A stretch of DNA of 64,000 nt from Phytoseiulus persimilis (lineage: Eukaryota > Arthropoda > Arachnida > Mesostigmata > Phytoseiidae), in contig CM075104.1 in the NCBI GenBank assembly GCA_037576195.1, positions 7,756,775 through 7,820,774 of the forward strand, written 5' to 3'. Both the position numbers and the translations under genes were made by a program. Below, one piece after another: positions 1 through 12,700 of the stretch. Position 1 is the stretch's first letter. The number at the start of each line of letters is the position of its first letter. The notes beneath the pieces are model-generated. The model did not search any database and was not told the origin of the DNA. It saw only the letters and a program-made list of their open reading frames with translations.

Positions 1-50
1 GGTTGGTCGGCCGGTCAGTCGGCAGCCCAACCGTCTGGCCGACTGCTCCG

Positions 51-82
51 GTCTCTCTCTCTCTCTCGGTCGGTCGGTCGGC
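51..82. repeat. (CT)n followed by (CGGT)n microsatellite
   Basis: A CT run (52-66) passes directly into four or more CGGT units. Similar GGTCGGTCGG strings recur near 2315 and 2457. Confidence 0.85.
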
Positions 83-268
83 GAAAGAGTTCGGCCGACA
101 AGCGCACATGTCAGATAACCTGAAACCGTTTGGAAAAACGATATCCGACCGAAGCGACCTGAACACAGCGGCTCAACCGATAGTGCCCCGGCACACAAAG
201 GAACGATGCTGTGATTATAATGAGTTGCTCAGTGATTTTATTCCAGAAAAAGTATCCGCGCCCGATGG

Positions 269-322
269 TGGCAGTAGTCGGCTAGGGACTCGCTGCGAGG
301 GCCTAGAGCCGTGTTCGAGTCC
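269..322 (+). other. tRNA-promoter-like (A box / B box) element, possible SINE remnant
   Basis: TGGCAGTAGTCGG (269-281) resembles an RNA polymerase III A box with one extra base, and GTGTTCGAGTCC (311-322) resembles a B box. Their spacing is like that in a tRNA gene. The flanks do not fold into a convincing cloverleaf, because the T-stem does not pair, so this is not an intact tRNA gene. A B-box 12-mer of the same sequence recurs at 40135-40146. Confidence 0.25.
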
Positions 323-3300
323 TATGAGGGCCGATTCGCTTCATGCGAAGGAGCAAAAACGTGAGACGAGACGAAGAAAGAGGAGATGGAGGAAAACTAC
401 GAGATCCTTGACGAAATTCCTCACTCGATCACTGGGCCGGCTCCTATGCAAAAAAGTTCCACTTTCTCTCCTCCTTACTTCTTCGACCTGGCTGAATCTC
501 TTCTATCTCACGATCAGTAACTCTGGTGGGTCCGCACGTTGTGTACGCAGCCCGGTTGGAGGGATTTGAGATGAAAGTGGTTGCGTGAGACCGAATAGCC
601 TGTTTCCAGGCTGATGACCGTACTCGCGCCCTCGACTTGACATGGCCTACCTGCAAAACAGGAAATCGAGGCGGACACGAATTATCACCGCGGATAACGA
701 CGATAACAAATGATGTTGACATGTGCTCCGTCTTGTGCGGGCTGACAAGCAAGTGAGCGAACAGGGGAACGAATGTCCGAACGAACCAGCCAGCGAGGCA
801 GGTGGAGAGATGCAAGTGAACGACGTCGCGGGCCTTCGCTCGAGACCTGTTTTATTTTCGTACTCCGGCTCTCCGTTGGGCACTCGATGACGATTCCTCG
901 CCCTGCACTCGCAAAGTTCGGTCAAAGCAGAAGCTTCGGAAGCTCAGCTGGGAAGTCGACCAATCCAGGCCGACCGTCAGAGGAATGAGCGCAGGAGGAG
1001 GGGAGGGGGGTAGGGCGGAGACCTCGCAGACTGATTTAAGCTCATCCAAATATAGAGAACGAGAGATTTCGGACCGGGCTCGGTTTGAGCGCCGCAGACT
1101 TCGTTTGGATGGGCAGTCAGAGTGGAAACTTGATCTGTTGTCAGCTCGGAGAGTCCTGAACCGTGATGAGATTTTGATAGCTTGCGCCGCTCTCAATCGG
1201 ACGACTGGCGGGGGGGCGCACCGTTAGTTGTTGGAGTCGTCTGTGTTCATCTCCAGCGACCGCTTTCGGCCGACCTGAAGAAAGAGCTTGGTGTCAGGCC
1301 AGTGAAGCTAGCTCAACATTAGGACAGCGACAAGGGAATGAACGTCCCCGCAGACTTGATAGTTCGCTATCATCGTCCGTAAATCGGTTCCTCCCACATC
1401 CATTGAGACCTCGATGCCTCGAGCAACGCACTAGCTCGTCACGGACGTCCCCTCTTCCGCAGGGAAAACAACACCACGTACAAAAAAAAAACGCGGGACT
1501 GAAACGTTCAAGCGGGAAATGCCCGATTCGGTGAGTTATCGAGAAGTAGGACCAAGAATGGACCCCGCGCCCGAAGTACGCTCAGAATCGAAGCACCCGA
1601 GTACGGCTTTGTGGCAGTTGTCGACTGCACGGCAAGTGCCCGGATTCGCGGTCCTTGCGGAGACGCTATCGCTCGTTATCTCCTCCATCCAGCTCGCTCC
1701 AGCGCAGGCAGCCGGGCGGCTCGCCGGCTGCTGGGGTGGAGATCTGAGCAGAAATCTTATCTTATCTCGATGCTCCTGAGCGTCGTCTCCGCCGCCCCCG
1801 TCCTGCTCTAACTCCCAACGTCGGCCGCTGTTGGCGCTGCCATAGCTTCCTATTCTTTTTCCACGGGAAGCAAGAGATACGCAACTTACGCTTCCGCGTC
1901 CTGGGGGAAAACCGAGAGGGCGCTCGGAGCGGAGTCTCCTCAACTCACTCAGTGAGGGAGATGCCACGAAAGTCTTATTTTCTTGTTCTCTCCCGTTGTT
2001 CTCTCCGCTCGACTGACGTAATGGAGGGCCAGACCGGCTTCCAAAGGACTTTCGACCGATGACAACCGTGATGTTTTCCATACGGGAAGGCTTTCGAAAC
2101 GGCGCAAGTTTGAAGGTCCCGGGTGAAGTGCTTCTCCTGAAGAGACACTCTCAACTTCAACGACAATCAGCGAAATCAGATCGACTGTATTGTCGTCGTG
2201 CAGCCATCAAACGGCGAGCTCGCTCCTCACCGATCCATGCCGATCGCGGCGAAGGAAACGCCAGCCCGAAACAATACATCTCCGGAGACACTTTTCCCGA
2301 AGCCAGTCCGCTCGTCGGTCGGCCGATCGGCCAGCCGGCCGGCCCGTTCTTCAGAGCCCCTCCGACTGGTTCGATGATGCAGCGGCTCGCAGCTGGCCGT
2401 GCTTTCGCTTCAATATCCAAATGCAGTCCTCGTCCGAGCGGTTTCGTTCGTACTCGGTCGGTCGGTCTGTCGGTTGTTTGTTCGTCTTCCGGGACTAGCT
2501 ATGCATGCAGTCTTCGGGATAAAACACAAAGTCCACAGGATTCCTTGTCGAGCAGCTGCTGAGGCACTAGCGAAATGACGCTCTTTTGAGATCTGCTTTT
2601 CTGTCGCTACTGCTTTGCCGAGGGAAGGATGGAAGCAGGAGGCTCGCGAAGCTCGAGCCTTGTTTCTCATATGTAATACTCCAGCGCAGACTCGACCACA
2701 CTGGCTGCAGCGCTCGGGTCAGGTGGTCAGCCGCCCGAGTCGCAACTTGTTACACAGCGCGCATTTCCACCACTCCTTGACGCCACGGCGGCGGCGCGAG
2801 AAAGGATGCCATGATGCGAATATGCGACAGTTGCCAAGAATCTTTCGATGCGGCGAATAGCTCCGGAACACTGAGAGATTGATGGAAGGGGAAAAGCATG
2901 GAGAAATAAGAGAGCCAGGGGATAGGTGAGAGAATGGGGTGCTCGACATGGCAGTACTAAAAGTCGCTAGCTAGGCGGCGAGCCATAAATGGCCCACAAG
3001 GAGTCAGAGACAGAGGGCCAATGGCGAACGAGCTGTTCCAGCGGAAAAGGACAGAGGATCCGTTAGGAGCAGAGAGGGCAGAGCAGGAGAGCAGCGGAAG
3101 GAACCTCTTCTGCTTCAACCACCCCCTCAGTCAGTTTGGAAAGGAAACGCTGAAAGAGGGAAGAAAATGACAGCGACTGTGAAAAACGATTCCTCCCCTG
3201 AACTGCGCGGCCGTTCCTGTCATCGTCTTCTTCTCCCACATCTTATTTAACGTCGAAGGGAGGGGACGAGGAGGAAAAAAACTGAAACTAAAAGAAGGGT

Positions 3301-3455
3301 GCATTCAGAACGCGATTGAGCCGCCCAATTAGAAAGACGGAACGAGTTGAGATGAGACTGAAACGGGGCGAAAAACCAACCCGCCAGCTCCTGAACATCA
3401 TCTCCTCCTCTTTTAAGTTCGAGCTCTCAGAAAACCCTGCCGGTTTCGCTCCTTG

Positions 3456-3486
3456 CCCCCCCCCCCCCCCCCCCTCCCCCCCCCCC
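3456..3486. repeat. Poly-C tract (interrupted once by T)
   Basis: Nineteen C residues, one T (3475), then eleven C residues. This is one of several long G/C homopolymers in the window. Confidence 0.95.
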
Positions 3487-4508
3487 TCCGCCATCTCATC
3501 AGCCTCCTCCCGCAGCCTCATCAGAGCCGGTTTCCCACCCTATCGCTCCTCCGAAATCCTCAGGCTGACCTCTTCTCCGCGCCCGTGATCCCACGGAAGC
3601 GTTCGGGCTCAGCTCCGGTGCATTCCAAACCAGCTCTCGCCTTTGACAACGAACTGTTCCGGAGGCCCTTTGCACATTTTCGAACATCGCGCCCAGTTGC
3701 GAGCTGTCCGCTGGCCTCTCGACACAGCTGCAAGGCTCCTCTTACTCGCTATCCATGGTCGGCCTCACCTGATTACCGCCTCGACCTTCGAGAGAGTTCC
3801 GCTTCGGAAGATTCAAAGACATGCACGATCTCGGGTTACGCATCACATTCGATTTGTGAATGTCATGGGACTTGAAAGCCGTGGGTGAGTGGTTTCGGTT
3901 TGAACGAAGATGGTGGACGCTCGGGAACCGAGGTCGTCGGCGTAATCAACGACCCTGACCCTGCAGTTTCTCTGGTGGTCGTTGAGGAGTTTGCCACGGT
4001 GCGCGTCCTGCTGGATTCATCCTGAAGCTGGAGGGCTGTTGGTGGTGCCGCTCTTTTGCTGAAGCGCCGGCAAGCCAGAGAACGAACAATGGCTTCCGTA
4101 CGTCGACCGGCTTGGCTGTCTCTCGCCACACCCCCTTCCATCGACGCCGTTCTTCTTTTCTGCGGCGACGTTTTCGTCTCGCTCGTCCCCCTCAACGCCT
4201 CCTCCCGTTCTCCTCGCGGCCAACGTCGTCGGTGCCCTCCTTCGTCGAACGTACTGAGTTTCCCGAGAGCGTTCTTCCAAGGAGGCTCCCGCTACTCTGT
4301 CGCGCGGGCTGTCGGGCCCTCGAGCGGAAGACAGCGGGGTCGCGAGGGGACAGACTGCAACTAATTTCTTGTTCACAATAGCTCATCGCAGCAGAGCGTC
4401 GAGACGAAAGGACTCAGCAGGACAGGAGAGCAGAGCAGGACAGGACGGGCGGACGTAGCCGCCCGCCCCATCCAAAAAGAACGTCTTTGTTCGACTGTGG
4501 CTGCTGTG

Positions 4509-4533
4509 GCGGTGGCGGCGGCGGCTGCTGCTT
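4509..4533. repeat. (GGC)/(GCT) trinucleotide repeat
   Basis: GGCGGTGGCGGCGGCGGC runs into GCTGCTGCTT. It sits in no supportable gene. Confidence 0.7.
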
Positions 4534-6273
4534 CTGCGACTAAGTCGTCTCCCATCTAGCGTTCCTTTTCTTCGGCGTCTTGATCGCTTTTATCCAATCT
4601 GCGAAACCAACCGCCGCCGCCGTCGCTGCTGGACGGTTCGAGCGAGCGAGAACTCTACGACTGGACAAGGCGCTGAAAGAGACCTCCTTGCAGCGGAAGG
4701 AGTTTTAGTTCTGTGAATCATTTCTCAAAGCTAGTCCAGCGACCTTCCTCCCCTGACTTGACCAAGATCTCGCATCGACCGACAGCTGCACGACGATCCC
4801 TTTATTTCCATCCATCGGGACGTGTCCATCTGTCAGTATGGCTTCGAACCAGCAAAACATCCGCTCATGGGTTCGCCTTGATCTTGATATTCTCGCTCCA
4901 GCACGATCGATTAGGAGACAAGGTGGGGACAGCTCTTGAACGATTGAGCGTCGTTCAACTAGCGCGTCGGTTTGTTTGTTCGCCTGACGTTGTATTGGGT
5001 CGGCGTTTAGTCAAGGCCACGCTCCCTTGCGCTTTGTATAAAAAGCGCTCAGGACGCTTCTCCTTGCCATTGTCCTCTCTGTCTTCATCTTCCTCACGGT
5101 TGAACGGCGGCAGGAGTCGAGGCGGCGTCGTCCTCCTTCTCGGCGCTCGTTTGTTTGTTCGTTCGACTCCTCCAAATGCACTTTTATAATTTGGCAGAAA
5201 GTATCCGTTTTTCTTGCTACCGTACCAGTGTTCAGCATGGTCTGCTGTTGGCCTCATTTTTCCTCTCGATGGAAACTCTTCTCCGCCTAGCACATGCAGG
5301 ACGCCTACTCTGTTCTGCGCCTCTTTCAACCGCCCTCTGTGTCTCAGACTCCCGAGCTGATTGTGGCTCGAGCTGTGCCAATTTTCCTCAGGACTCGAAA
5401 CACCCGGAAACAGCCTCGCGTTGACTTGATACTCGAGCGATTTTGAACAGGATAGCTGTTCATGCTTGAGACATTAGCAGTTCCCATGTTGGCCTTCGGC
5501 AGTCTGCGTCCGCGGCTGGATGGAAGCCGAAGAAGTTGCGAAGGAGTCTGGGTACAAAAGCCTGAGTTTTTTGCGTCCTGCCGGCCCGCGCCGTTGAATA
5601 TATGTCAGCACGTATGCGCGTGCGTGTGTGCGCACCTCTCAAATCACCCTCACCAGCCGCCCCTCAGACCAGCGAGTCCAGGCCACAACGCCTCTGCACT
5701 CCTGTCAGCAATGGTGCGACCTTAAAGATGGAGCGCTTCCTTTCTGTAACGATCTTTCTAATGTTGCCGAGCTTTTGTGCCGCACGACACTCTCGCTCTC
5801 TCCTCGACTGGCCGCGACGACCCGACTCAGTGAAATCTCCAACTTGACTCCCTCCTCCTCTATCGTCAAATAGTTTCCTGGAGAGACTTCTTGACGTCAT
5901 GCCAAGATGTCCGCGGCGGTCTGCGTCGACGACGTTGGGACCGCCAGTGGCACTCTGTGTCTTAGCGGCGACCGACCGGCCGACCAAGCGACCGCTCGTG
6001 CGTTTCGTTGCATTCGGGGCACGAAACGATCAGATGAGCGATAGACAGCGCCGAGGCTTTCGTCTGAAATATAGTGCAACCTTGATTCGTCTCCCTTCGT
6101 GCTCGATCACGCGCGGTCGTGTCCGCTCCTGCTCTTTCAAGCTTTTGCTGCGATGTTTTTTGCTGCTCTGAGGCGAGAAACAGTCACCGAGAAAGCCCGT
6201 TGGTTAGTTTCCGCAATCTATTTCATACATTCTCTCGAGTGGGGGAGACGATGTAGCAGAGACGCCCGGGGCT

Positions 6274-6296
6274 GGGGGGGGGGGGGGGGGGGGGGG
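6274..6296. repeat. Poly-G tract of 23 bases
   Basis: Uninterrupted G run preceded by GGGGCT. Such a length is prone to slippage and could form G-quadruplex structure on the + strand. Confidence 0.95.
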
Positions 6297-6747
6297 CCTG
6301 GTTTTAAGAGCGACTTCCTTCCTCGCCACCGGAGCTCTGGAAATCGACCGAGCGTCCAGCGAAAAACTCCCGGGTAGACGGGAACGCAGACATCGACGGC
6401 GGAATTGTGAAGAATAAAAATTATTATTGCTCCGCTGAATAAAACGTGGCCAACACTACATGAGCGAGCTCTGCGGCGCGGCGGTCGGTCGCAAACCTAA
6501 TGGCCCTGCGGCCGCCGCTTGGCGATAGAATTTCCGAACAAATTCTTAGGACGATTATCCCGCCGAGAAGCGAATCGAGTTCGTCCTTAGCCAAGGTTCC
6601 ATGAGGGGAGAAAAATTTTCGGACCCGCATTAGAGTCGTAATTGACCACGGAACCGGCCGCGAATTCTCCGGCGAGCGCTCGGCACATTTCTCGAAGTTT
6701 CCGCGAACACTCCGAGAACGAGCTGGAGTTCAAAAGAATCGACCGAG

Positions 6748-6784
6748 CCAGCCCCGGAGGTCTGAGGTTCGAGACCCGGGCTGG
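6748..6784. other. Imperfect hairpin with a B-box-like loop
   Basis: CCAGCCC (6748-6754) pairs with GGGCTGG (6778-6784), and an inner GGTCT pairs with AGACC around a GAGGTTCG loop. The loop includes a GGTTCGA string as in tRNA T-arms, so it may be a remnant of a tRNA-derived repeat. Confidence 0.3.
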
Positions 6785-9700
6785 ATCCAAATGTTTGCTT
6801 GCTGTGATCGACCCTAGTCCGATCGGAAGGCTCGACCTCGGATCAGGACACTCACAACCCGTGACGCTCGAGGTCCTCGGCGACCGACTCGGGGCTGAGT
6901 CCACTGCGTATGACGTTAATACGAACGAGAACACGGAAACAATCCAGCAGGCTGCAGGACTACAGGCTCCGCAGGATGCGCGCAAAATGGACGCGCCCGC
7001 GGAACAGCTCTCCGGACAGCTCTGTATTGTTTTCCAGTAGTGACCGAACAGTGAATAGCCCCAGAGCTCAAGCTGAGCGGAGTTTTTAGCCATGCGGGTT
7101 GAAACACAAAAAGGAGGGGAGGGACGCAACTTCACGTCGCGTGAGACGGAAGGAGAACCATCGAGAATATTCTGTTCGGAGCTCCCGCGGAGATCCGTAG
7201 GCGGGCGCCTCGTCGACGAGGACAATACCTCGGGCCCGGGCTCGCGTTTGAGGAAACGCCATTGAAGAGCAGCTAATTAAGTGAGTAATGAACGCGCTGC
7301 CAACTTCCATCCCGAACGAGAAATCCTGCAGTCTTCAGGACAGTCGGAAGAACGAACGAGAAGAAGAATGAGAGGCATCTCGTCATCTACCCATCGACGC
7401 ATGGAGCAAAAACAATGTCGATTGCTTTCGAAACTGCCGACTCAGCCATCGTCGGTCGCATTCGTCAGACCGCAGCTTCTTCAAAAAGGATCTCCGCCGC
7501 AGAGCGGATCTCCGGAACCGTTGGAATAACGAACAGTTCTTCCAAACGAATCTTTACACCGCGGATGCGCGGAAAGCCCCGTCGCACCGCGACACAACGG
7601 AGGCGTTTTCCGTCGAGGCCGCTTCGCCTCGGAAATATAGAAAGCCTTTGAGACTTCGGGACTGCTGGGCGGCGAGGAAAACATCCGAGATAAAAACCAG
7701 GGGGATTTTGATTCCAACTGTACAGCAACCGAAGGTCGATCTAAAAACCCGCTCACAACCGGCTTGATGGGAGCGGATGGAGTCTGATTCGATGGGACGA
7801 AGCTGAGAGTCCTCCCTCCAAACAGGGAGGATGAGTTCTCTTTTGACGACGCCGACCGCGGTCTAGATCCCGCAGTGTCTCGATTGATAGCTAGGCCAGT
7901 CGATAGGATCAACGTTTCACAGCGCGGTTGGCCTTATTTCGTCATTTTACCCTGGAAGCTCCTCCGTCCTCCCTCCCCGTTCCCTTGACCGCTCCGACGT
8001 CAATTCCCGGCGGCCGCCACTACGGTTTAGACAAGCTTGTTCCAGGACCGTGGTTGCGCCATGTCCAGGACGACCAAGACGTCAACGACTACCAATAATA
8101 TCTTGGCTGCTGTATAATAATTAGACTCTGTCGTCGTGACTTTTCGCGAAACTACAAGAGTTACAACCGTACAACTAGAGAGAGAGAGAAAGAGCGCCCG
8201 GTTGGTGGGAGCTTCCGCGGCGGAGGACGACAGGCAGGAGAGCGGGTGAGAGTTCGCGTTCCCCGAGCACCGAGAGAGGCAGTATTCGCGAGCAGCACCG
8301 AAAAACGGGAGCGCTGCGACGATGGCGACTCGAGGCGAATGTAATGAAGACGAACTCGAATAATTCTGTCCGACAGCCCGCTCAATCCATCTGTCCTAGG
8401 CGATCTCCTCCTCGTCGTGGCCTTGGTCCTTATCGTCCTCGTTGTCTCCTCCATGGCTGCGTGCATGCACAACGAGTCGACGGTTGGTCTGCCGGGCGGC
8501 CGCGGGGTCGGTCATTCGTTTATTCTCTGCTGCGTTCTCGCGTTGCACTCGCTGCGCTCAGTTCCTCCGCGTCCCCTCTCGCTCGTTCGTTTCGGTAATT
8601 CATGCGCAGATGTCCCGCACATCTTCCCGACTCGTTCGCTGCCTCGAGTTAACTCAGTTAACGAGAAGAACTCGATGTGCTCGTTAGTCTTACGCGCCGC
8701 CAGACGTTTTCTTTATGCAGGTGCACTTCTCTCGAGCAACCAAATAACAGACTCGCCGAGTAACCGTCCATTTGTTAGTCTACTTGCCATCCAATCCATC
8801 TGTGTCTATTCACGAGGTAGCTCTCGAGTCCGGCAACTGCCGCCCGGTCAAATAAACATTGAAAGCTTTCTGTCGGCTCCGTTGTCTGGATTGAGTTTAT
8901 TAATAAACTTTGTCGTCTGCTATTTCTCGGAATGGGGCTGCTCCGCGCTCTTCGTGAAGAGTATCACGGATTAAGGAAACAGCGTTTTAAACTTTCGGAA
9001 CGACATCTGAATAGATCTGCCAGCGCGTGTTCGGATCTGCTATCGAATCGAGGGTCTCGACTACACAGTGAGCCGCGAGTCGGTCTGACTTGGCTTTGTT
9101 GTTTTTCCATTCCATGCTTAGGCGGATCTGACAATCGGTCAGTTGATCAGGAAGCACCAGCCGCCGCAGTGCCTACCGAGGCCACGGGATATCAACGTAA
9201 GATCCAACGTCCGAGTAGAGAGGGAGCCCTAGCAGGCTCTCGAACATTTTTATCACCTGCACGTGCCTAACACTTTTTCTCAAGCATAAGAACTTGGAAG
9301 GAGCTCCCATCCATCCATTCATACTGCCGAGCTAGCAGAGCCCGGGATTCGCATACATTTGCACGTAGGTAGACAGCGCAGGTTTCGCGTAGTAGGCTCC
9401 ATTCATCAGTCGTGCTCACATCAGTCATGCCTGGTAACCTGGTTTGGCGGTCGGGGAACTCATTTGGTCGAGCGTTGTTTCATTCAGTCGTCTCCCTGCG
9501 AGCTCATACAGTAATCTGCAGGCACCTGCTCCCCGGAACGGGACTGAGCGAGGATTCGTTCCTATTCTCAGCCGCAATGTTGTGAACAGGGAGACCGAAA
9601 TCAAAACAACTCCGCTCCCGGACGAGCGGAAGTCTGGTCTCTAATTTGATTTTGTGCCGAGGGGCCGCCGACGGATCGGCGTAGAGCTAACCGTCCAGAT

Positions 9701-12700
9701 GATTATACGAACAATCAGGACCAAGACGAGCTCTCACAGCCCGGGCCTTCTGGCCCAAAGGCTCCTGAACCGAGTCCGACCAACTTGACGAGGTTCTTTT
9801 GTTCCGCTGGCCGTCTTCCTCCCGATACGGCGAAACCAGGATCAACGGGCACGCACGGATCTCGACGGAGAACCCTCACTACATATTCAGCTCAGGGAAC
9901 GGTTGTACGCCACCGAACTTCTAGACGCCAGGCTCGATCTCAGCTCAATGGAGGGCCAAATGACCGCTCGGGCGCCGATCGCGGCATTCAGTCAGCAGGG
10001 TGGGGAGGCTGCACGAAGTGAGAGCTAGGAGGGCGAACACGCAGGACAAAGTATGGGGCGGCCTAACCCACGGCGCTAACGAGCTGCGATCGGGCTGCGG
10101 GGTGAGGGCGTCGACATATGTTCATACCATCTTGATGTGTTCCTCCGCTCTGTCTCTCCCGTCGACCCGACTCCCTCGGCTTCTGCCACTCCGGTCGCTT
10201 CGGGCGCAGTCCGGCTCCCCTCTCTGGAAGCCTCTCCGTGCTTCTATTGCGAGCCTCCTCCCGCTTCCGCGAGCAATAAGAGCTGTCGAGATGGCTGAGC
10301 TCGATTTCGGTATATAAAAACAATTAGCGATATCGACATAAGATGAAGGATCGTTTTGGCCTAGCGGTCCATCTCCGAATATGGATCGCTGCAAGCTGGG
10401 TTCTAACGGCTCCACAATCTCTATTGATCTGGACATCCCCGTCGACCTCCGTGAGTCCCCCTGCCGCCGTTCCGTTCGATCGTACGCCGCTCTTTCGATC
10501 CGTCCGTCCGTCCCAGTGAGGATGCCGGTGGGCCCCGAAGACATTCAATAATGATGAACTCAAATATCTCGCGCACACCCGGCGCTTCTCCTACGATCCT
10601 GTCGAATGCGAGCGAACGTCGTCGACTACGTCCCACTGCAGGCGGTAGTCAGCAGTCGTGACAGAAAATGCATAGCGCGGACGAGCTGCTCGATCATCCG
10701 AGTGACAGCTCTGGCATTCCTCCGAAGACTGTGTTGTCGACGAGGCGTCGGGGCCCGGCTCTTTTGTGCTCACGGGGGAGGGGGAACAGGAACACTTCCT
10801 TTGATCGTCCCGCCCTCGCAAAAAAAAGTTTTCCGGAAAGCAGCCACTGAGGATTTTCGCTCGCGCCGCGTGTCAGGAGAAACTTCGAGCACAAATCGCA
10901 GAGGTTTCCGGGACACGGTGTACTCCGGGAGATCCTGTGACAGTGCTGAGCTGTGGACTCTGAGATGGATTTGGATTATTCGCCACGACTGGCAGCGGGC
11001 GATGAACACGCAGTGTTTTATTCGGAGGGAAATCAGCGACAAATATCCGACGTGGATCCGGATGGCGTCGAGGGTAGGAACCGAGAGCGAAAACGAACAA
11101 GGGGGAGGGATCCGACCGCGGCTTCCCTGATCGACCATTGTGGACAGAGCGCTAAACAGAGCGTTATCGTATCCGGCGTTGGGCTCTCGCCTCACCGAGT
11201 CCAATAAGACTTTACCTTCCACATCACCTGTTTCGCTCTTCTTTCAATATCGCTTCTCTCGTCCTCTTTGCTCCCTATTCGTCTGTTCGTTCAGCCTGAT
11301 GGTACGTTGAATTGTCCACGAGCCGGACGATTCTGCCGAACAATCTATCCGAGGGTGGACGCCGGACCAGTTGTCGATAACGTGGCTTTTGGACAGAAAC
11401 GGCCCCGGCTTCAACCGTTCAGCGGCCGTTTCTCGGCTGGGAATATTAGGAGGAAGACATCGCGGAGCCAAGGCACGACTCGATTGGGTTCGAGGGAATC
11501 TCGGGCGACGGTCAATAACACCGACTCTTCAGTATGCAAGAGACTCGGCTCAGACAAGTTCAGACTCCAAAAGCGTCCGGGGGACGCAACACACGAACAA
11601 GCGCAGTTCTTGCTTGATGGCGAGCTCTTCCTGCTGTGGTTCTCGTTTTAGAAACTCGTTGAGGAAATCGAGTTCGAAGATCGTGCTGCAGCTGTGGTCG
11701 TTGTTGTTATTGCTGCTGCTTTTCGGGCTGGTCGCTTGTTCTGTTGGAACGAGTGCAGGAGACCTTCCGTTGCCGCTGCCGACCTAGCACTCGCGTGTGC
11801 AGGAGCAACGCCTCCTGTGTCGCCGGTGGTCAGCGAGGCCGATTTGACCATGGGCAGGGCGGTCGAAAGGCGGTTTCCTGGAGGCAACGAGAGCATCTGT
11901 TTTACGCTGGCTGTCTTTTCGCCATGCACGCTGGTTTCCCGCTCATCTGTCTGTCTGTTACGCTAAAGGAGAATATGCCGAGCACGTCCTGTTGTTGCGG
12001 CCTTCCCGGAACAAAAAATGAAATATGCTCCATATGCCTCTTCTTCCACTTCGTCTCCCACTCCTTCTCCGTGGCCTCAAACGCTGCTTGTCTGACTGCG
12101 GAAGGGGCGAGCGAGCGGGCGCGCGGGCGGATGAACGAAACAACAGGAGATACACTATGTGGAGCAGACTGTTCGAAGGGAGCACGGGGAAAGCGCACAA
12201 TTCCGCCTCTGGAAGACTCAATTTGCGACTTAAGGCTCCAGTTTCTCGTTTCGTTGGCTCTGCCGAACTCTATTCGACTTTGCTGCGAAGCCGGGCTGTT
12301 TCCGTGCTTGTTCTCCTCGCTGAAGATCCCTGTCTTCCACGCGGACGGCGGCTCCGGCGCCGCTTTTCGCTCCTCGGAAACTCACTTCAGCAACCGCATC
12401 CCGGGCGATATTGCCTTTGTTCCTTCTCTCCGAATCTTTTTCCGAGTTGCTCCGCCAATGAAGCACTCGACGGACAGATAAATACGAGATATGTGGACGA
12501 TGAGAAGGCCGCACTGTTGAGCTGGAGCACTCTTCGAAGGCCGGAAGAGAATCAGCAGCGACAGATGTAGCGGAGGAAAACCCACTCGATATTAGTGAGG
12601 AAACGGAAAAAATCGTTCCTCCGCTCCCAAAGGAGCCCAACCGGCCTGAACGGACTGCTCGTCGGTCTGTGTGGCCCTTGCACTGAATGAGATCGATCGA

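Noticed and set aside
6587..7225. Minus-strand frame of 212 codons
   Set aside because: It runs through the B-box-like hairpin and opposes a 132-codon frame. The product has no recognisable feature.
11744..12481. Plus-strand frame of 245 codons
   Set aside because: It shares the region with long frames on both strands (12025-12570 plus, 12230-12865 minus). The residue make-up is Cys/Ser/Arg-rich with no domain, so this is a stop-poor stretch rather than a gene.
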